From NCBI RefSeq assembly GCF_002077695.1, contig NZ_MWUE01000005.1, positions 63,265 to 127,264 of the forward strand: DNA of 64,000 nt, given 5' to 3'. Source of the stretch: Pantoea latae (GTDB lineage: Bacteria; Pseudomonadota; Gammaproteobacteria; Enterobacterales; Enterobacteriaceae). The notes under the pieces are model-generated. The model was not told the origin of the DNA. It saw only the letters and a list, made by a program, of their open reading frames with translations, and searched no databases. How positions within the stretch are numbered: the stretch's first letter is position 1; every line of letters starts with the position of its first letter. The position numbers and the translations under genes are program-made. Below, one piece after another: positions 18,631 to 28,668 of the stretch.

Positions 18631-19971
18631 ATGAGTACCGCAACGCTGGTGTTAACCGCAGCAGGCTCTGTCCTGCTGCTGCTTTTTTTAGTGATGAAAG
18701 CGCGTATGCACGCCTTTGTCGCGCTGATGCTGGTCTCAATCGGCGCCGGCGTCTGCTCCGGCATGCCGCTGGACAAGATCGCGGAAACTATGCAGAAGGG
18801 CATGGGCGGCACGCTGGGCTTTCTGGCTATCGTGGTGGCGCTGGGCGCGATGTTCGGCAAAATCCTGCATGAGACGGGCGCAGTGGATCAGATCGCTATC
18901 CGTATGCTGAAAACCTTCGGCGAAAGCCGCGCCCACTACGCGATGGGCATTGCCGGCTTGATCTGCGCGCTGCCGCTCTTTTTCGAGGTGGCGGTGGTGC
19001 TGCTGATCAGCATCGCCTTCGCCGTGGCGCGCCGCACTCACGACAATCTGGTGAAGCTGGTGATCCCGCTGTTCGCCGGCGTGGCGGCCTCGGCGGCCTT
19101 TCTGCTGCCGGGTCCGGCGCCGATGCTGCTGGCGTCGCAGATGCACGCCGATTTCGGCTGGATGATCCTGCTCGGGCTGTGCGCCGCGATCCCCGGCATG
19201 CTGATCGCCGGGCCGCTGTTCGGCTCGCTGATTGCGCGTCGCGTCACCTTTAGCGCGCCGCCGGAAGATCATCAGCCCGACGTCGATGCGACCAAACTGC
19301 CGTCGTTCGGCTTCAGCCTGGCGCTTATTCTCTTCCCGCTGCTGCTGGTGGGGCTGAAAACCATCGGCGCGCGCTTTACCGAACAGGGGTCTTCTCTGTA
19401 TGAATGGCTGGAGTTTATCGGTCATCCGTTTACCGCCATTCTGCTCGCCTGTCTGGTGGCGATCTATGGTCTGGCCTACCGCCAGGGCATGGATAAAGAG
19501 AAGGTGATGCAGGTGTGCGGCAGCGCGCTGCAGCCCGCAGGCATTATTCTGCTGGTGATCGGCGCCGGCGGCGTATTCAAGCAGGTGCTGGTGGATTCGG
19601 GGGTCGGTCCGGTGCTGGGCCATGCGCTCACCGGCGCGGGCCTGCCGATCGCGCTGGCCTGCTTTATCCTCTCCGGCGCGGTGCGCGTGATTCAGGGATC
19701 GGCGACGGTCGCCTGCCTGACCACGGTTGGGCTGGTGATGCCGGTGATCGAGCCGCTGCACTACAGCGGCGCGCAGCTGGCGGCGCTCTCTATCTGCATC
19801 GGCGGCGGCTCGATCATTATCAGCCACGTGAACGACGCGGGCTTCTGGCTGTTCGGCCGCTTTACCGGCGCCACCGAAGGGGAAACGCTGAAAACCTGGA
19901 CGCTGATGGAGACTATTCTCGGCACCGTCGGCGCCATTGTCGGCATGATCGCCTTTACCCTGCTGTCATAA
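18631..19971 (+). CDS. gntU: Low-affinity gluconate transporter GntU
   Basis: GntU imports gluconate with protons (GntP family). It is 446 aa with about 12 hydrophobic segments. Landmarks are GTLGFLAIVVALGAMFGKILHETGA, LPGPAPMLLASQMHADFGWM and the C-terminal SHVNDAGFWLFGRFTGATEGETLKTW. Overall it is closest to E. coli GntU, and the operon partner gntK agrees. Translation is probably coupled to gntK. Confidence 0.97.
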   Translation: MSTATLVLTAAGSVLLLLFLVMKARMHAFVALMLVSIGAGVCSGMPLDKIAETMQKGMGGTLGFLAIVVALGAMFGKILHETGAVDQIAIRMLKTFGESRAHYAMGIAGLICALPLFFEVAVVLLISIAFAVARRTHDNLVKLVIPLFAGVAASAAFLLPGPAPMLLASQMHADFGWMILLGLCAAIPGMLIAGPLFGSLIARRVTFSAPPEDHQPDVDATKLPSFGFSLALILFPLLLVGLKTIGARFTEQGSSLYEWLEFIGHPFTAILLACLVAIYGLAYRQGMDKEKVMQVCGSALQPAGIILLVIGAGGVFKQVLVDSGVGPVLGHALTGAGLPIALACFILSGAVRVIQGSATVACLTTVGLVMPVIEPLHYSGAQLAALSICIGGGSIIISHVNDAGFWLFGRFTGATEGETLKTWTLMETILGTVGAIVGMIAFTLLS

Positions 19972-19974
19972 ATG

Positions 19975-20000
19975 GTCAGCCGCCGCGCGCGGCGGCTGAC
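19975..20000. terminator. 26-base perfect palindrome between gntU and carbonic anhydrase
   Basis: The sequence 19975-20000 (GTCAGCCGCC... mirrored exactly) can form a 13-bp or slightly shorter GC-rich stem between two convergent genes. It has no T run; it probably acts as a bidirectional 3' stabiliser or terminator. Confidence 0.6.
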
Positions 20001-20003
20001 AGA

Positions 20004-20744
20004 TTAAGCCTCAAAAAACTCCACCTTGCCGCCGGACAGATGGTACATGCTGCCGACGATTTTGATCTTCTTCTCCTCTTCCAGCTGCTTCAGCACCGGG
20101 CTGTTGCTGCGGATGCGTTCGATGGTCAGCTCGACATTCTTGCGCGCCACCGCATCGACGAAATCGTCGTTGCTGCCGCTGCGCTCGCCGCTGAAAACCG
20201 TCTGGTCGATCGCCGGCTTAATCTCCTCCAGCAGGCCGGTCAGGTTGCCGAGCTGCGCGTTATCAATCGCGCCGCGCACTGCGCCGCAGCGCGTATGCCC
20301 CATGACCAGCACCACTTTCGCGCCGGCTACGGCGCAGGCGAACTCCATGCTGCCCAGCATATCGCGGTTGCTGATATTGCCGGCGACGCGCGCGTTGAAG
20401 GTTTCGCCGATCCCGGCGTCCAGCACAATTTCAGCGGGTGCGCGTGAGTCGATGCAGCTCAGGATCACCGCCGCCGGATACTGACCCGCAATGCTATTGC
20501 GCTTCTGCGCCAGGTAATCGTGCTGCAGGGGACGGTTTTCACGAAAGCGCAGGTTGCCCTGTTTAAAATGTGCAATCACCGCGTCCGGCGTCATGGCGTC
20601 GCGCGCCTCTTTACTCAGCGACGCAGCAAAGGAGAGGGTCGGCAGCGTCATGGTGCCGACGCCTGTGACAGAGAGCGCAGAAACCGCCAGGGTTTTTTTC
20701 AGAATGGAACGACGTGAAGGTTGAGCGTGCTGGATAGTTTTCAT
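20004..20744 (-). CDS. Exported beta-class carbonic anhydrase (Tat signal)
   Basis: A beta-carbonic anhydrase, interconverting CO2 and bicarbonate at a zinc site. The 246-aa precursor begins with a twin-arginine-type signal: SRRSILKKTL followed by a hydrophobic stretch and a Ser-Phe-Ala-Ala cleavage region near residue 41, so the enzyme should act in the periplasm. The zinc ligands and the Asp-Arg dyad are visible in SCIDSRAPAE and MGHTRCGAVRGA, with the second-ligand His in the latter. E. coli has no gene here between gntU and yhgN, so it is an insertion in the syntenic backbone. It is transcribed alone, convergent with gntU. Confidence 0.9.
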   Translation of the reverse strand: MKTIQHAQPSRRSILKKTLAVSALSVTGVGTMTLPTLSFAASLSKEARDAMTPDAVIAHFKQGNLRFRENRPLQHDYLAQKRNSIAGQYPAAVILSCIDSRAPAEIVLDAGIGETFNARVAGNISNRDMLGSMEFACAVAGAKVVLVMGHTRCGAVRGAIDNAQLGNLTGLLEEIKPAIDQTVFSGERSGSNDDFVDAVARKNVELTIERIRSNSPVLKQLEEEKKIKIVGSMYHLSGGKVEFFEA

Positions 20745-20860
20745 TATAAGTTCCTGATGTTGGTCGATTTAAACGCGCCCGATGGTAGGGCGGCGAAAAT
20801 TAACTAACCTAAAACCGTTATAAAGAAAGGGGTATCAATCCCGCTTCGCTTTGCGTCAGA

Positions 20861-21454
20861 TCATAATTTCAGGTAGGCGCGAATGCCGTCCAGGAACATC
20901 TGCGTCGCCAGCATAATCAAAATCAGTCCCATCAGCCGCTCCAGCGCGCTGACGCCTTTATCACCCAGCAGCCGCAGAAACAGGCCCGACAGCAGCAGAA
21001 TGGTCACCGTAACGCCCCAGGCGATCAGCAGCGCGCCCACCAGATGCCCCATCTGGTTGGGATACTGATGCGACAGCAGCATCAGCGTGGCAAGCAGCGA
21101 CGGGCCGGCGACCAGTGGGATCGCCAGCGGCACCAGAAACGGCTCTTCGCCCGCGGGCAGGCCGCTGGTGCTGCTCTCGCCTGACGGAAAAATCATGCGG
21201 ATGGCGATCAGAAACAGGATGATGCCGCCGGAAATCGACACCGTCTCGGTGCGCAGGTTAAGAAAGGTGAGAATGCGTTCGCCAGCGAACAAAAACAGCA
21301 GCATCAGCACCAGCGCGATCAGCAGCTCGCGGATCAACACCGCGCGGCGCCGTTTCGGCTCCAGATGCTTTAGCACCGACATAAAAATCGGCAGGTTACC
21401 CAGCGGATCCATAATCAGCAGCAGTAAAACGGTCGCAGAAATCATTTCGGTCAT
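20861..21454 (-). CDS. yhgN: MarC-family inner-membrane protein YhgN
   Basis: A 197-aa integral membrane protein of the MarC/UPF0056 family with six predicted membrane segments. MDPLGNLPIFMSVLK near the N-terminus and PLAIPLVAGPSLLATLMLL in the middle are the family's signature half-repeats. Function is unknown; older links of MarC to antibiotic resistance were not upheld. It sits upstream of and divergent from asd, as in E. coli. Confidence 0.95.
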   Translation of the reverse strand: MTEMISATVLLLLIMDPLGNLPIFMSVLKHLEPKRRRAVLIRELLIALVLMLLFLFAGERILTFLNLRTETVSISGGIILFLIAIRMIFPSGESSTSGLPAGEEPFLVPLAIPLVAGPSLLATLMLLSHQYPNQMGHLVGALLIAWGVTVTILLLSGLFLRLLGDKGVSALERLMGLILIMLATQMFLDGIRAYLKL

Positions 21455-21536
21455 GAGTTTTAGGTTATCCCTTACAGGCTGACGCAGGGTTATTAGCTGC
21501 GCTGCTGAAAAAGTTGGCGCAATCGAATTAATTCAC

Positions 21537-21564
21537 TTGCCAGAAAGGCTGCATTTTGTAGAGT
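21537..21564 (+). promoter_or_regulatory. Putative asd promoter
   Basis: TTGCCA (21537-21542) and TAGAGT (21559-21564) are separated by 16 bases. It is the best sigma-70 candidate in the yhgN-asd gap. Confidence 0.45.
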
Positions 21565-21596
21565 TGTTGGTCACAGGTAAATCCATTTATGACGCA

Positions 21597-21623
21597 GAGC
21601 GGAGTGAAAACACCCTTCCGCTC
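21597..21623 (+). promoter_or_regulatory. Leader hairpin of asd
   Basis: GAGCGGA and TCCGCTC (21597-21603 and 21617-21623) form a 7-bp stem in the asd leader with no T run. It could stabilise or tune the mRNA; nothing identifies it as a known riboswitch. Confidence 0.4.
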
Positions 21624-21674
21624 TTCCCTTCGGTAAGCAGGTCAGGCGTTATCGCTGACTGAGACGGACAGAAA

Positions 21675-22784
21675 ATGAAGAATGTAGGTTTTATTGGTTG
21701 GCGCGGTATGGTCGGCTCCGTGCTGATGTCGCGCATGAGCGAAGAGCGTGATTTTGACGTCATCAATCCGGTCTTCTTCTCCACCTCGCAACTGGGCCAG
21801 GCTGCGCCAGCGTTTGGTGGCAAGTCCACCGGTGCGCTGCAGGATGCCTTTGATATCGACGCGCTGAAGGCGCTGGATATCATTATTACCTGCCAGGGCG
21901 GCGACTATACCAGTGAAGTCTATCCGAAGCTGCGCGCCAGCGGCTGGCAGGGCTACTGGATTGACGCGGCCTCGACGCTGCGCATGAAAGACGACGCCAT
22001 CATTATTCTCGACCCGGTGAACCATCAGGTGATCCGTCAGGGCCTCGACAAAGGCATCAACACCTTTGTCGGCGGCAACTGCACCGTCAGCCTGATGCTG
22101 ATGTCGCTGGGCGGTCTGTTCGCTCAGAATCTGGTGGAGTGGGCCTCTGTCGCCACCTACCAGGCGGCGTCTGGCGGCGGCGCACGCCATATGCGCGAAC
22201 TGCTGACCCAGATGGGCATGCTGCATAACCACGTCGCCACCTCGCTGCAGGATCCCGCGTCGGCTATTCTCGACATCGAGCGCAGCGTCACCGAGCTGAC
22301 CCGCTCCGGCACGCTGCCGACCGATAACTTCGGCGTGCCGCTGGCCGGCAGCCTGATCCCGTGGATCGACAAACAGCTCGACAACGGCCAGAGCCGCGAA
22401 GAGTGGAAGGGCCAGGCGGAAACCAATAAGATCCTCGGCACCCAGCAGACCATTCCGGTGGATGGCCTCTGCGTGCGCGTCGGCGCGCTGCGCTGCCACA
22501 GCCAGGCGTTCACCCTGAAGCTGAAAAAAGATGTGCCGCTGGCGGAGATCGAACAGCTGCTGGCGTCGCACAACGAGTGGGTGAAAGTGGTGCCGAACGA
22601 CCGCGAGCTGACGATGCGCGAGCTGACGCCGGCAGCGGTGACCGGCACGCTGACCACGCCGGTTGGCCGTCTGCGCAAGCTTAATATGGGGCCGGAGTAT
22701 CTCTCTGCCTTTACGGTCGGCGATCAGCTGCTGTGGGGCGCCGCGGAGCCGCTGCGCCGCATGCTGCGTCTGCTGGTCGACTAA
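21675..22784 (+). CDS. asd: Aspartate-semialdehyde dehydrogenase Asd
   Basis: Asd reduces aspartyl-4-phosphate to aspartate semialdehyde, the branch point to lysine, diaminopimelate, threonine and methionine. It is 369 aa (367 in E. coli). The N-terminal NADP-binding motif is [17 protein letters not shown], the catalytic Cys is in [17 protein letters not shown] (about residue 136), and the acid/base His is in [14 protein letters not shown]. It is a single gene with its own leader and terminator. Confidence 0.98.
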   Translation: MKNVGFIGWRGMVGSVLMSRMSEERDFDVINPVFFSTSQLGQAAPAFGGKSTGALQDAFDIDALKALDIIITCQGGDYTSEVYPKLRASGWQGYWIDAASTLRMKDDAIIILDPVNHQVIRQGLDKGINTFVGGNCTVSLMLMSLGGLFAQNLVEWASVATYQAASGGGARHMRELLTQMGMLHNHVATSLQDPASAILDIERSVTELTRSGTLPTDNFGVPLAGSLIPWIDKQLDNGQSREEWKGQAETNKILGTQQTIPVDGLCVRVGALRCHSQAFTLKLKKDVPLAEIEQLLASHNEWVKVVPNDRELTMRELTPAAVTGTLTTPVGRLRKLNMGPEYLSAFTVGDQLLWGAAEPLRRMLRLLVD

Positions 22785-22799
22785 CACAAAACACTAAGC

Positions 22800-22826
22800 G
22801 AGGCCGGGAATTTCCCGGCCTTTTGC
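22800..22826 (+). terminator. Rho-independent terminator of asd
   Basis: AGGCCGGG / CCCGGCCT with an AATTT loop is followed by TTTT (22801-22824). Confidence 0.9.
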
Positions 22827-23141
22827 CTGATTATTCTGAAATAAGTCAAACAACTTACTGTCTGTAAGTGATCGACTTCCGTTTTTTACGTCCCCACCAA
22901 TAATTTTTCGCTTTCTGCCCTGGCAACTTGCAAGCCCAAGCTATGATTTAACAATGATGTGCCGGTTGTTGACTGTTTTGCTTTTCGCACTGAATGGTTG
23001 TTGTACACGGCAAAGTTCTTTTCCCACGGAGCGGTTTCCTTTCTCTGCCGTTGTACGCATGGCTCAATGAAGAGCAGCGCACCTGATGCGTGGCCCGCGC
23101 CGCGTCCATCTCGCCTGCCAAATAATCACAGGAAGAAAGTC
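22827..23141. other. asd-glgB intergenic leader
   Basis: About 315 bases with no convincing gene. The first 150 bases are AT-rich and should contain the glgB promoter; the last 100 become GC-rich and form the untranslated leader. The frame continuous with glgB stays open upstream, but its residues do not resemble GlgB. Confidence 0.6.
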
Positions 23142-25325
23142 ATGTCAGAGCTTCCCGATCGCCTGGCGATCAATGCCCTGTTTGCGGGTAATTATGCCGA
23201 TCCTTTTGCGTTACTGGGGATGCACCAGACAGCCAACGGGCTGGAAGTCAGAGCGTTGCTGCCCGACGCCTCGGAAGTGTGGGTAATTGAAACCACCACC
23301 GGACGCAAGCTCGCTCAGCTAGAATGTCTCGATCCGCGCGGCTTTTTCAGCGCAGTGGTGCCGCGCCGCAAGAATATGTTCCGCTACCAGCTGGCGGTGA
23401 ACTGGCACGGCCAGCAGAATCTGATCGACGACGCCTACCGCTTCGGCCCGCTGCTGCAGGAGATGGACGCCTGGCTGCTGGCGGAAGGCACCCATTTGCG
23501 CCCCTACGAAACCCTGGGCGCGCACGGCGCGGTGATTGACGGCGTGCACGGCACCCGCTTCAGCGTCTGGGCGCCTAACGCGCAGCGCGTCTCGGTAGTG
23601 GGGGATTTCAACTTCTGGGACGGCCGCCGTCATCCCATGCGTTTCCGCCGCGAAATGGGCATCTGGGAGCTGTTCGTGCCCGGCGCCTTTAACGGCCAGC
23701 TCTATAAGTTTGAAATCGTGGATATCGCCGGACAGCTGCGTATCAAAGCGGATCCCTACGCCTTTGAGGCGCAAATGCGCCCGCAAACCGCGTCGATGAT
23801 CTGCGGCCTGCCGCCGAAAACGGAGATGAGCGAGGAGCGCAAAGCGCGCAACGCCTTCGACGCGCCGATTTCCGTCTACGAAGTGCACCTCGGCTCCTGG
23901 CGTCGCCACACCGAAAACAACTTCTGGCTCAGCTACAAAGAGCTGGCGGAGCAGCTGGTGCCCTATGTTAAAGAGATGGGCTTTACCCATATCGAACTGC
24001 TGCCGATCAATGAGCACCCTTTCGACGGCAGCTGGGGCTATCAGCCGCTCGGCATGTATGCCCCAACGCGCCGCTTCGGCACGCGCGACGAGTTCCTCTA
24101 CTTTATCAACGCCGCGCACGAGGCGGGCCTCAACGTGCTGCTCGACTGGGTGCCGGGCCACTTCCCCAGCGACGATTTCGGCCTGGCGAAGTTCGACGGC
24201 ACCGAGCTGTATGAGCACAGCGATCCGCGCGAAGGCTATCATCAGGACTGGAACACCCTGATCTACAACTTCGGCCGCCGCGAGGTGAGCAACTATCTGG
24301 CGGGCAACGCCCTCTACTGGCTGGAGCGCTACGGCATCGACGGACTGCGCGTCGACGCGGTGGCCTCGATGATCTACCGCGATTACAGCCGCGCCGAGGG
24401 CGAATGGGTGCCGAACCACTACGGCGGGCGCGAGAATCTCGAAGCGATCGCCTTTCTGCGCTACACCAACCGCACGCTGGGCCGTGCCGCGCCGGGCAGC
24501 GTCACCATCGCCGAGGAGTCCACCGACTTCGACGGCGTGTCGCGCCCGCCGGAGTCGGGCGGGCTCGGCTTCTGGTACAAGTGGAACCTGGGCTGGATGC
24601 ATGACACCCTCGACTACATGAAGCTCGATCCCGTCTACCGCTGCCATCATCATGACCTGATGAGCTTCGGCATGATGTACAACTACACCGAGAACTTTAT
24701 GCTGCCGCTCTCCCACGACGAGGTGGTGCACGGCAAAAAGTCGATCCTCGACCGCATGCCGGGCGACGCCTGGCAGAAGTTCGCCAACCTGCGCGCCTAT
24801 TACGGCTGGATGTGGGCCTTCCCTGGTAAAAAACTGCTGTTTATGGGCGGCGAGTTCGCCCAGGGCAAAGAGTGGAACCACGACGTCAGCCTGGACTGGC
24901 ATCTGCTGGAGGGCGGCGACAACTGGCATCACGGCGTGCAGCGGCTGGTGCGCGACCTGAATCATACCTACCGCCACTACGCGCCGATGCACCAGCTCGA
25001 TTTCGATCCGGCGGGCTTTGAGTGGCTGGTGGTCGACGATCGCGAGAACTCGGTGTTTGTTTTTGTGCGTCGCGATCGCGACGGCAACGAAATCATTGTT
25101 GCCAGCAACTTTACGCCGGTGCCGCGTCATAACTATCGCTTTGGCGTTAATCAGGCGGGGAACTGGCGCGAGGTGATTAACACCGACCAGCATAGCTATC
25201 ACGGCAGCGATACGCGAAACCCGGTAGTGCATACCGACGATATCCCGAGCCATAACCGCGCGCAGTCCCTGTCGCTGACGCTGCCGCCGCTCGCAACGCT
25301 ATGGCTGGTGAAGGAGGCGGAATGA
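23142..25325 (+). CDS. glgB: 1,4-alpha-glucan branching enzyme GlgB
   Basis: GlgB creates alpha-1,6 branches in glycogen. It is 727 aa from ATG 23142 (MSELPDRL), equal to E. coli; the open frame upstream is rejected. An N-terminal carbohydrate-binding N1 module and a CBM48 module (about residues 115-225) precede a GH13 barrel. The nucleophile Asp is in [14 protein letters not shown], the acid/base Glu in TIAEEST, and the stabilising Asp in [10 protein letters not shown]. It is the first gene of glgBXCAP and overlaps glgX by ATGA. Confidence 0.98.
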   Translation: MSELPDRLAINALFAGNYADPFALLGMHQTANGLEVRALLPDASEVWVIETTTGRKLAQLECLDPRGFFSAVVPRRKNMFRYQLAVNWHGQQNLIDDAYRFGPLLQEMDAWLLAEGTHLRPYETLGAHGAVIDGVHGTRFSVWAPNAQRVSVVGDFNFWDGRRHPMRFRREMGIWELFVPGAFNGQLYKFEIVDIAGQLRIKADPYAFEAQMRPQTASMICGLPPKTEMSEERKARNAFDAPISVYEVHLGSWRRHTENNFWLSYKELAEQLVPYVKEMGFTHIELLPINEHPFDGSWGYQPLGMYAPTRRFGTRDEFLYFINAAHEAGLNVLLDWVPGHFPSDDFGLAKFDGTELYEHSDPREGYHQDWNTLIYNFGRREVSNYLAGNALYWLERYGIDGLRVDAVASMIYRDYSRAEGEWVPNHYGGRENLEAIAFLRYTNRTLGRAAPGSVTIAEESTDFDGVSRPPESGGLGFWYKWNLGWMHDTLDYMKLDPVYRCHHHDLMSFGMMYNYTENFMLPLSHDEVVHGKKSILDRMPGDAWQKFANLRAYYGWMWAFPGKKLLFMGGEFAQGKEWNHDVSLDWHLLEGGDNWHHGVQRLVRDLNHTYRHYAPMHQLDFDPAGFEWLVVDDRENSVFVFVRRDRDGNEIIVASNFTPVPRHNYRFGVNQAGNWREVINTDQHSYHGSDTRNPVVHTDDIPSHNRAQSLSLTLPPLATLWLVKEAE

Positions 25326-27301
25326 CGCTGCTTCCGGGACGTGCTGAGCCTCCAGGCGCCAGTTACGACGGCAAGGGCGTTAACTTTACGCTCTTTTCCC
25401 GGCATGCCGAACGCGTCGAGCTGTGCCTGTTTATCGACGGCCAGGAGCGTCGTTTCGATCTGCCGGCGCGCACCGGCGATATCTGGCACGGCTACGCGGC
25501 CGCGCTGAAACCCGGCCAGCGCTACGGCTTCCGCGTGCACGGCCCCTGGGCGCCGGCGCGCGGCCACCGCTTCAATCCGGCCAAGCTGCTGGTCGATCCC
25601 TGCGCCCGCGCGGTAGAGGGCGAAGTAGCCGACGACGCGCGTCTCTATGGCGGCATCGCGCATCCCGACGCGCAGGACAGCGGCGCCGTGGCGCCTAAAT
25701 CGCTGGTGGTGGCGGAGGATTTCGACTGGGAAGGGGACATCGCGCCGCGCACCTCCTGGGGCAACACGGTGATTTACGAGGCGCACGTCCGCGGCTTAAC
25801 GCAGCGGCATCCGGAAATTCCGGAATCGCTGCGCGGGACTTACGCCGCGCTCGGCCATCCTGTTATGGTGAATTACCTGCGCCATCTCGGCGTCACCGCG
25901 CTTGAGCTGCTGCCGGTGGCCCAGTTCGCCAGCGAGCCGCGCCTGCAGCGGCTGGGGCTGAGCAACTACTGGGGCTATAACCCCTTCGCGCTTTGGGCTG
26001 TCGATGCGCGCTACGCCTCTGGTCACGCTGGCGCGACGCCGCTGCAGGAGTTCCAGCAGGCGGTGAAAAACCTGCACGCGGCGGGCATCGAAGTGCTGCT
26101 GGACGTGGTGTTTAACCACACCGCCGAGCTGGAAGAGATCGGCCCGACGCTGTCGCTGCGCGGCGTCGATAACGCCAGCTACTACTGGCTGACGTCGCAG
26201 GGCGAGTATGAAAACTGGACCGGCTGCGGCAATACCCTGAACCTCAGCGACCCCGACGTGATGAACTGGGCGCTGGAGGCGCTGCGCTACTGGGTGCGCG
26301 TCTGCCACGTCGACGGCTTTCGCTTCGATCTGGCGCCGGTGCTGGGGCGCACGCCCGATTTTTCGGCGCACGCGCCGCTGTTTGAGGCGATCAACACCTG
26401 CCCGCTGCTCTCGCAGGTCAAGCTGATCGCCGAACCCTGGGATATCGGCCCTGGCGGCTATCAGGTGGGCAACTTTCCGCCGCTGTTCGCCGAATGGAAC
26501 GACCATTTTCGCGACGATATGCGGCGTTTCTGGCTGCACCGCGACGTCAGCAACGGCGCGTTCGCCCGGCGCTTCGCCGCCTCGAGCGATCTGTTTCAGC
26601 GTAGCGGCCGGCTGCCGCACGCCGCCGTTAACCTGATTACCGCCCATGACGGCTTTACGCTGCGCGACCTGGTGAGCTTTAACCAGAAGCACAACCAGGC
26701 CAACGGCGAAGATAATCGCGACGGCAGCAGCAGCAATTTTAGTCATAACCACGGCGTGGAAGGGCTGCGCGCCAGCTTCGACGTCATCGAGCGGCGTCGA
26801 CTCAGCGCCCATGCGCTGCTGACCACGCTGCTGCTGGCGCAGGGCACGCCGATGCTGCTCGCCGGCGACGAGCGCGGCCACAGCCAGCACGGCAACAACA
26901 ACGCCTACTGTCAGGACAACCTCCTGACCTGGCTCGACTGGCAGGAAGAAGAGAGCAGTCTGGTGGATTTTACCGCCGCCCTGATCCGTTTGCGTCAGCA
27001 GATCCCGGCGTTAACCGCCGATCGCTGGTGGCAAGAGGGCGACGGCAATGTGCAGTGGTTCAATGCCAGCGGCAGGCCACTGCAGCGAGAGGAGTGGGAG
27101 CAGAAGGCGCACAGAATGCAGATCCTGCTCTCCGGCCGCTGGTTAATAACAATAAACGCCACGGATTCGGTGAGTGACATCGCCTTACCAGACGGAGAAT
27201 GGCGTGCCGTTCCTCCTTTCGCCGGGGATGACAACCCCATTTTGTCGACTGTCTGGCATGGTCCCGCACACGGTGTGTGCGTGTTCCAAAAGCAATCATA
27301 A
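25322..27301 (+). CDS. glgX: Glycogen debranching enzyme GlgX
   Basis: GlgX removes short limit-dextrin branches left by phosphorylase, by alpha-1,6 hydrolysis. It is 659 aa from ATG 25322, with GGAGG just upstream in the end of glgB. Domains: CBM48 (about 1-110), a GH13 isoamylase-type barrel, then a small C-terminal beta domain. The nucleophile is in [15 protein letters not shown], the acid/base in [15 protein letters not shown], and the third Asp in [12 protein letters not shown]. The 3' end carries a hairpin that forms part of the glgC leader. Confidence 0.97.
   Translation: MTLLPGRAEPPGASYDGKGVNFTLFSRHAERVELCLFIDGQERRFDLPARTGDIWHGYAAALKPGQRYGFRVHGPWAPARGHRFNPAKLLVDPCARAVEGEVADDARLYGGIAHPDAQDSGAVAPKSLVVAEDFDWEGDIAPRTSWGNTVIYEAHVRGLTQRHPEIPESLRGTYAALGHPVMVNYLRHLGVTALELLPVAQFASEPRLQRLGLSNYWGYNPFALWAVDARYASGHAGATPLQEFQQAVKNLHAAGIEVLLDVVFNHTAELEEIGPTLSLRGVDNASYYWLTSQGEYENWTGCGNTLNLSDPDVMNWALEALRYWVRVCHVDGFRFDLAPVLGRTPDFSAHAPLFEAINTCPLLSQVKLIAEPWDIGPGGYQVGNFPPLFAEWNDHFRDDMRRFWLHRDVSNGAFARRFAASSDLFQRSGRLPHAAVNLITAHDGFTLRDLVSFNQKHNQANGEDNRDGSSSNFSHNHGVEGLRASFDVIERRRLSAHALLTTLLLAQGTPMLLAGDERGHSQHGNNNAYCQDNLLTWLDWQEEESSLVDFTAALIRLRQQIPALTADRWWQEGDGNVQWFNASGRPLQREEWEQKAHRMQILLSGRWLITINATDSVSDIALPDGEWRAVPPFAGDDNPILSTVWHGPAHGVCVFQKQS
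27266..27280 (+). promoter_or_regulatory. Hairpin in the glgX 3' end / glgC leader
   Basis: GCACACGGTGTGTGC folds as a 6-bp stem with GGT as loop, 32 bases before the glgC start. The Shine-Dalgarno AAGGAG lies downstream at 27300-27305. CsrA represses glgC in E. coli by binding a leader hairpin and the ribosome-binding site. Here the loop shows GGT rather than GGA, so CsrA binding at this hairpin is uncertain. Confidence 0.4.
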
Positions 27302-27311
27302 GGAGTCAGAC

Positions 27312-28598
27312 ATGGTTAAGTTAGACAGAACCGATCACCTGATGCTGGCCCGCCAGCTCCCTACACAGACGGTTGCGCTGATCCTCGCCGGGGGAAGAGG
27401 CACGCGCCTGAAAGATCTGACCGCCAAACGCGCCAAGCCAGCGGTGCACTTCGGCGGCAAGTTTCGCATTATCGATTTCGCGCTCTCCAACTGCATCAAC
27501 TCGGGGATCCGCCGCATCGGCGTCATCACCCAGTATCAGTCGCACACGCTAACGCAGCACGTTCAGCGCGGCTGGTCTATCTTCAACGAAGAGATGAACG
27601 AGTTCGTTGACCTGCTGCCGGCGCAGCAGCGGACGTTAACCGAACACTGGTATCGCGGCACCGCGGACGCCGTGACCCAGAACCTCGACATTATTCGCCG
27701 CTATCAGGCGCAGTACATCGTGATTCTGGCCGGGGATCATATTTATAAAATGGACTATTCGCGCATGCTGCTCGACCACGTCGACGCCAACGCGAAGTGC
27801 ACCATTGCCTGCTTGCCCGTGCCGCTTCATGAAGCGACCGCCTTTGGCGTGATGGCGGTGGATGAACACAACAAAGTGATCGACTTCGTCGAGAAGCCGC
27901 CGCAGCCGCCCGCCATGCCGGGGGACGACACGCAGGCGCTCGCCAGCATGGGGATCTATGTGTTCAACGCCGACTATCTCTATCAGCTGCTGGAGGAAGA
28001 TCTTCAGGAGCCGAACTCCAACCACGACTTCGGCAAAGATATTTTGCCCAAAGTGGTGGCGAGCGGCGAAGGCTACGCGCATTCGTTCACGCTCTCCTGC
28101 GTGCAGCAGGATGAGAGTTCGACGCCCTACTGGCGCGACGTAGGGACGCTGGAAGCCTACTGGCGCGCGAATCTCGATCTCGCGTCGGTCACGCCGGAGC
28201 TGGATATGTATGACCATACCTGGCCGATCCGGACGCATATGGAGCCGCTGCCGCCCGCCAAGTTCGTGCAGGACCGCTCGGGCAGCCACGGGATGACGAT
28301 GAACTCGCTGATCTCGGGCGGCACCATTATCTCGGGGTCGGTGGTGGTCAACTCGGTGCTGTTTCCGCGCGTGCGCATCAACTCGTTTTGCAATATCGAT
28401 TCCGCCGTACTGCTGCCCGACGTGGTGGTGGGACGATCCTGCCGCCTGCGCCGATGCGTCATCGACCGCGCCTGCGTGCTGCCGGAAGGCATGGTGATAG
28501 GAGAGAATCCTGACGAGGACAGTCGTCGGTTTTACCGTTCAGAAGAGGGTATCGTTCTGGTCACACGCGCCATGCTTGCCAGGCTGGCCAGCGCGTAG
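27312..28598 (+). CDS. glgC: Glucose-1-phosphate adenylyltransferase GlgC
   Basis: GlgC makes ADP-glucose from glucose-1-phosphate and ATP, the controlled step of glycogen synthesis (activated by fructose-1,6-bisphosphate, inhibited by AMP). It is 428 aa from ATG 27312, with AAGGAG upstream. The nucleotide-binding motif [22 protein letters not shown] is at about residues 24-45; [14 protein letters not shown] and SMGIYVFN follow; the C-terminal left-handed beta-helix domain starts around residue 310. It lies ten bases after glgX. Confidence 0.98.
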   Translation: MVKLDRTDHLMLARQLPTQTVALILAGGRGTRLKDLTAKRAKPAVHFGGKFRIIDFALSNCINSGIRRIGVITQYQSHTLTQHVQRGWSIFNEEMNEFVDLLPAQQRTLTEHWYRGTADAVTQNLDIIRRYQAQYIVILAGDHIYKMDYSRMLLDHVDANAKCTIACLPVPLHEATAFGVMAVDEHNKVIDFVEKPPQPPAMPGDDTQALASMGIYVFNADYLYQLLEEDLQEPNSNHDFGKDILPKVVASGEGYAHSFTLSCVQQDESSTPYWRDVGTLEAYWRANLDLASVTPELDMYDHTWPIRTHMEPLPPAKFVQDRSGSHGMTMNSLISGGTIISGSVVVNSVLFPRVRINSFCNIDSAVLLPDVVVGRSCRLRRCVIDRACVLPEGMVIGENPDEDSRRFYRSEEGIVLVTRAMLARLASA

Positions 28599-28668
28599 CC
28601 GTTAGCGATAAAAAGCACCATATAATCGACGCGAGGATCGCGCCCGATCACTAATTAAGAGGCCGAGG

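Noticed and set aside
19975..20000. Site-specific recombination or att site at the 26-base perfect palindrome
   Set aside because: No integrase, direct repeat or foreign gene is nearby; a transcript-end hairpin between convergent genes is the simpler reading.
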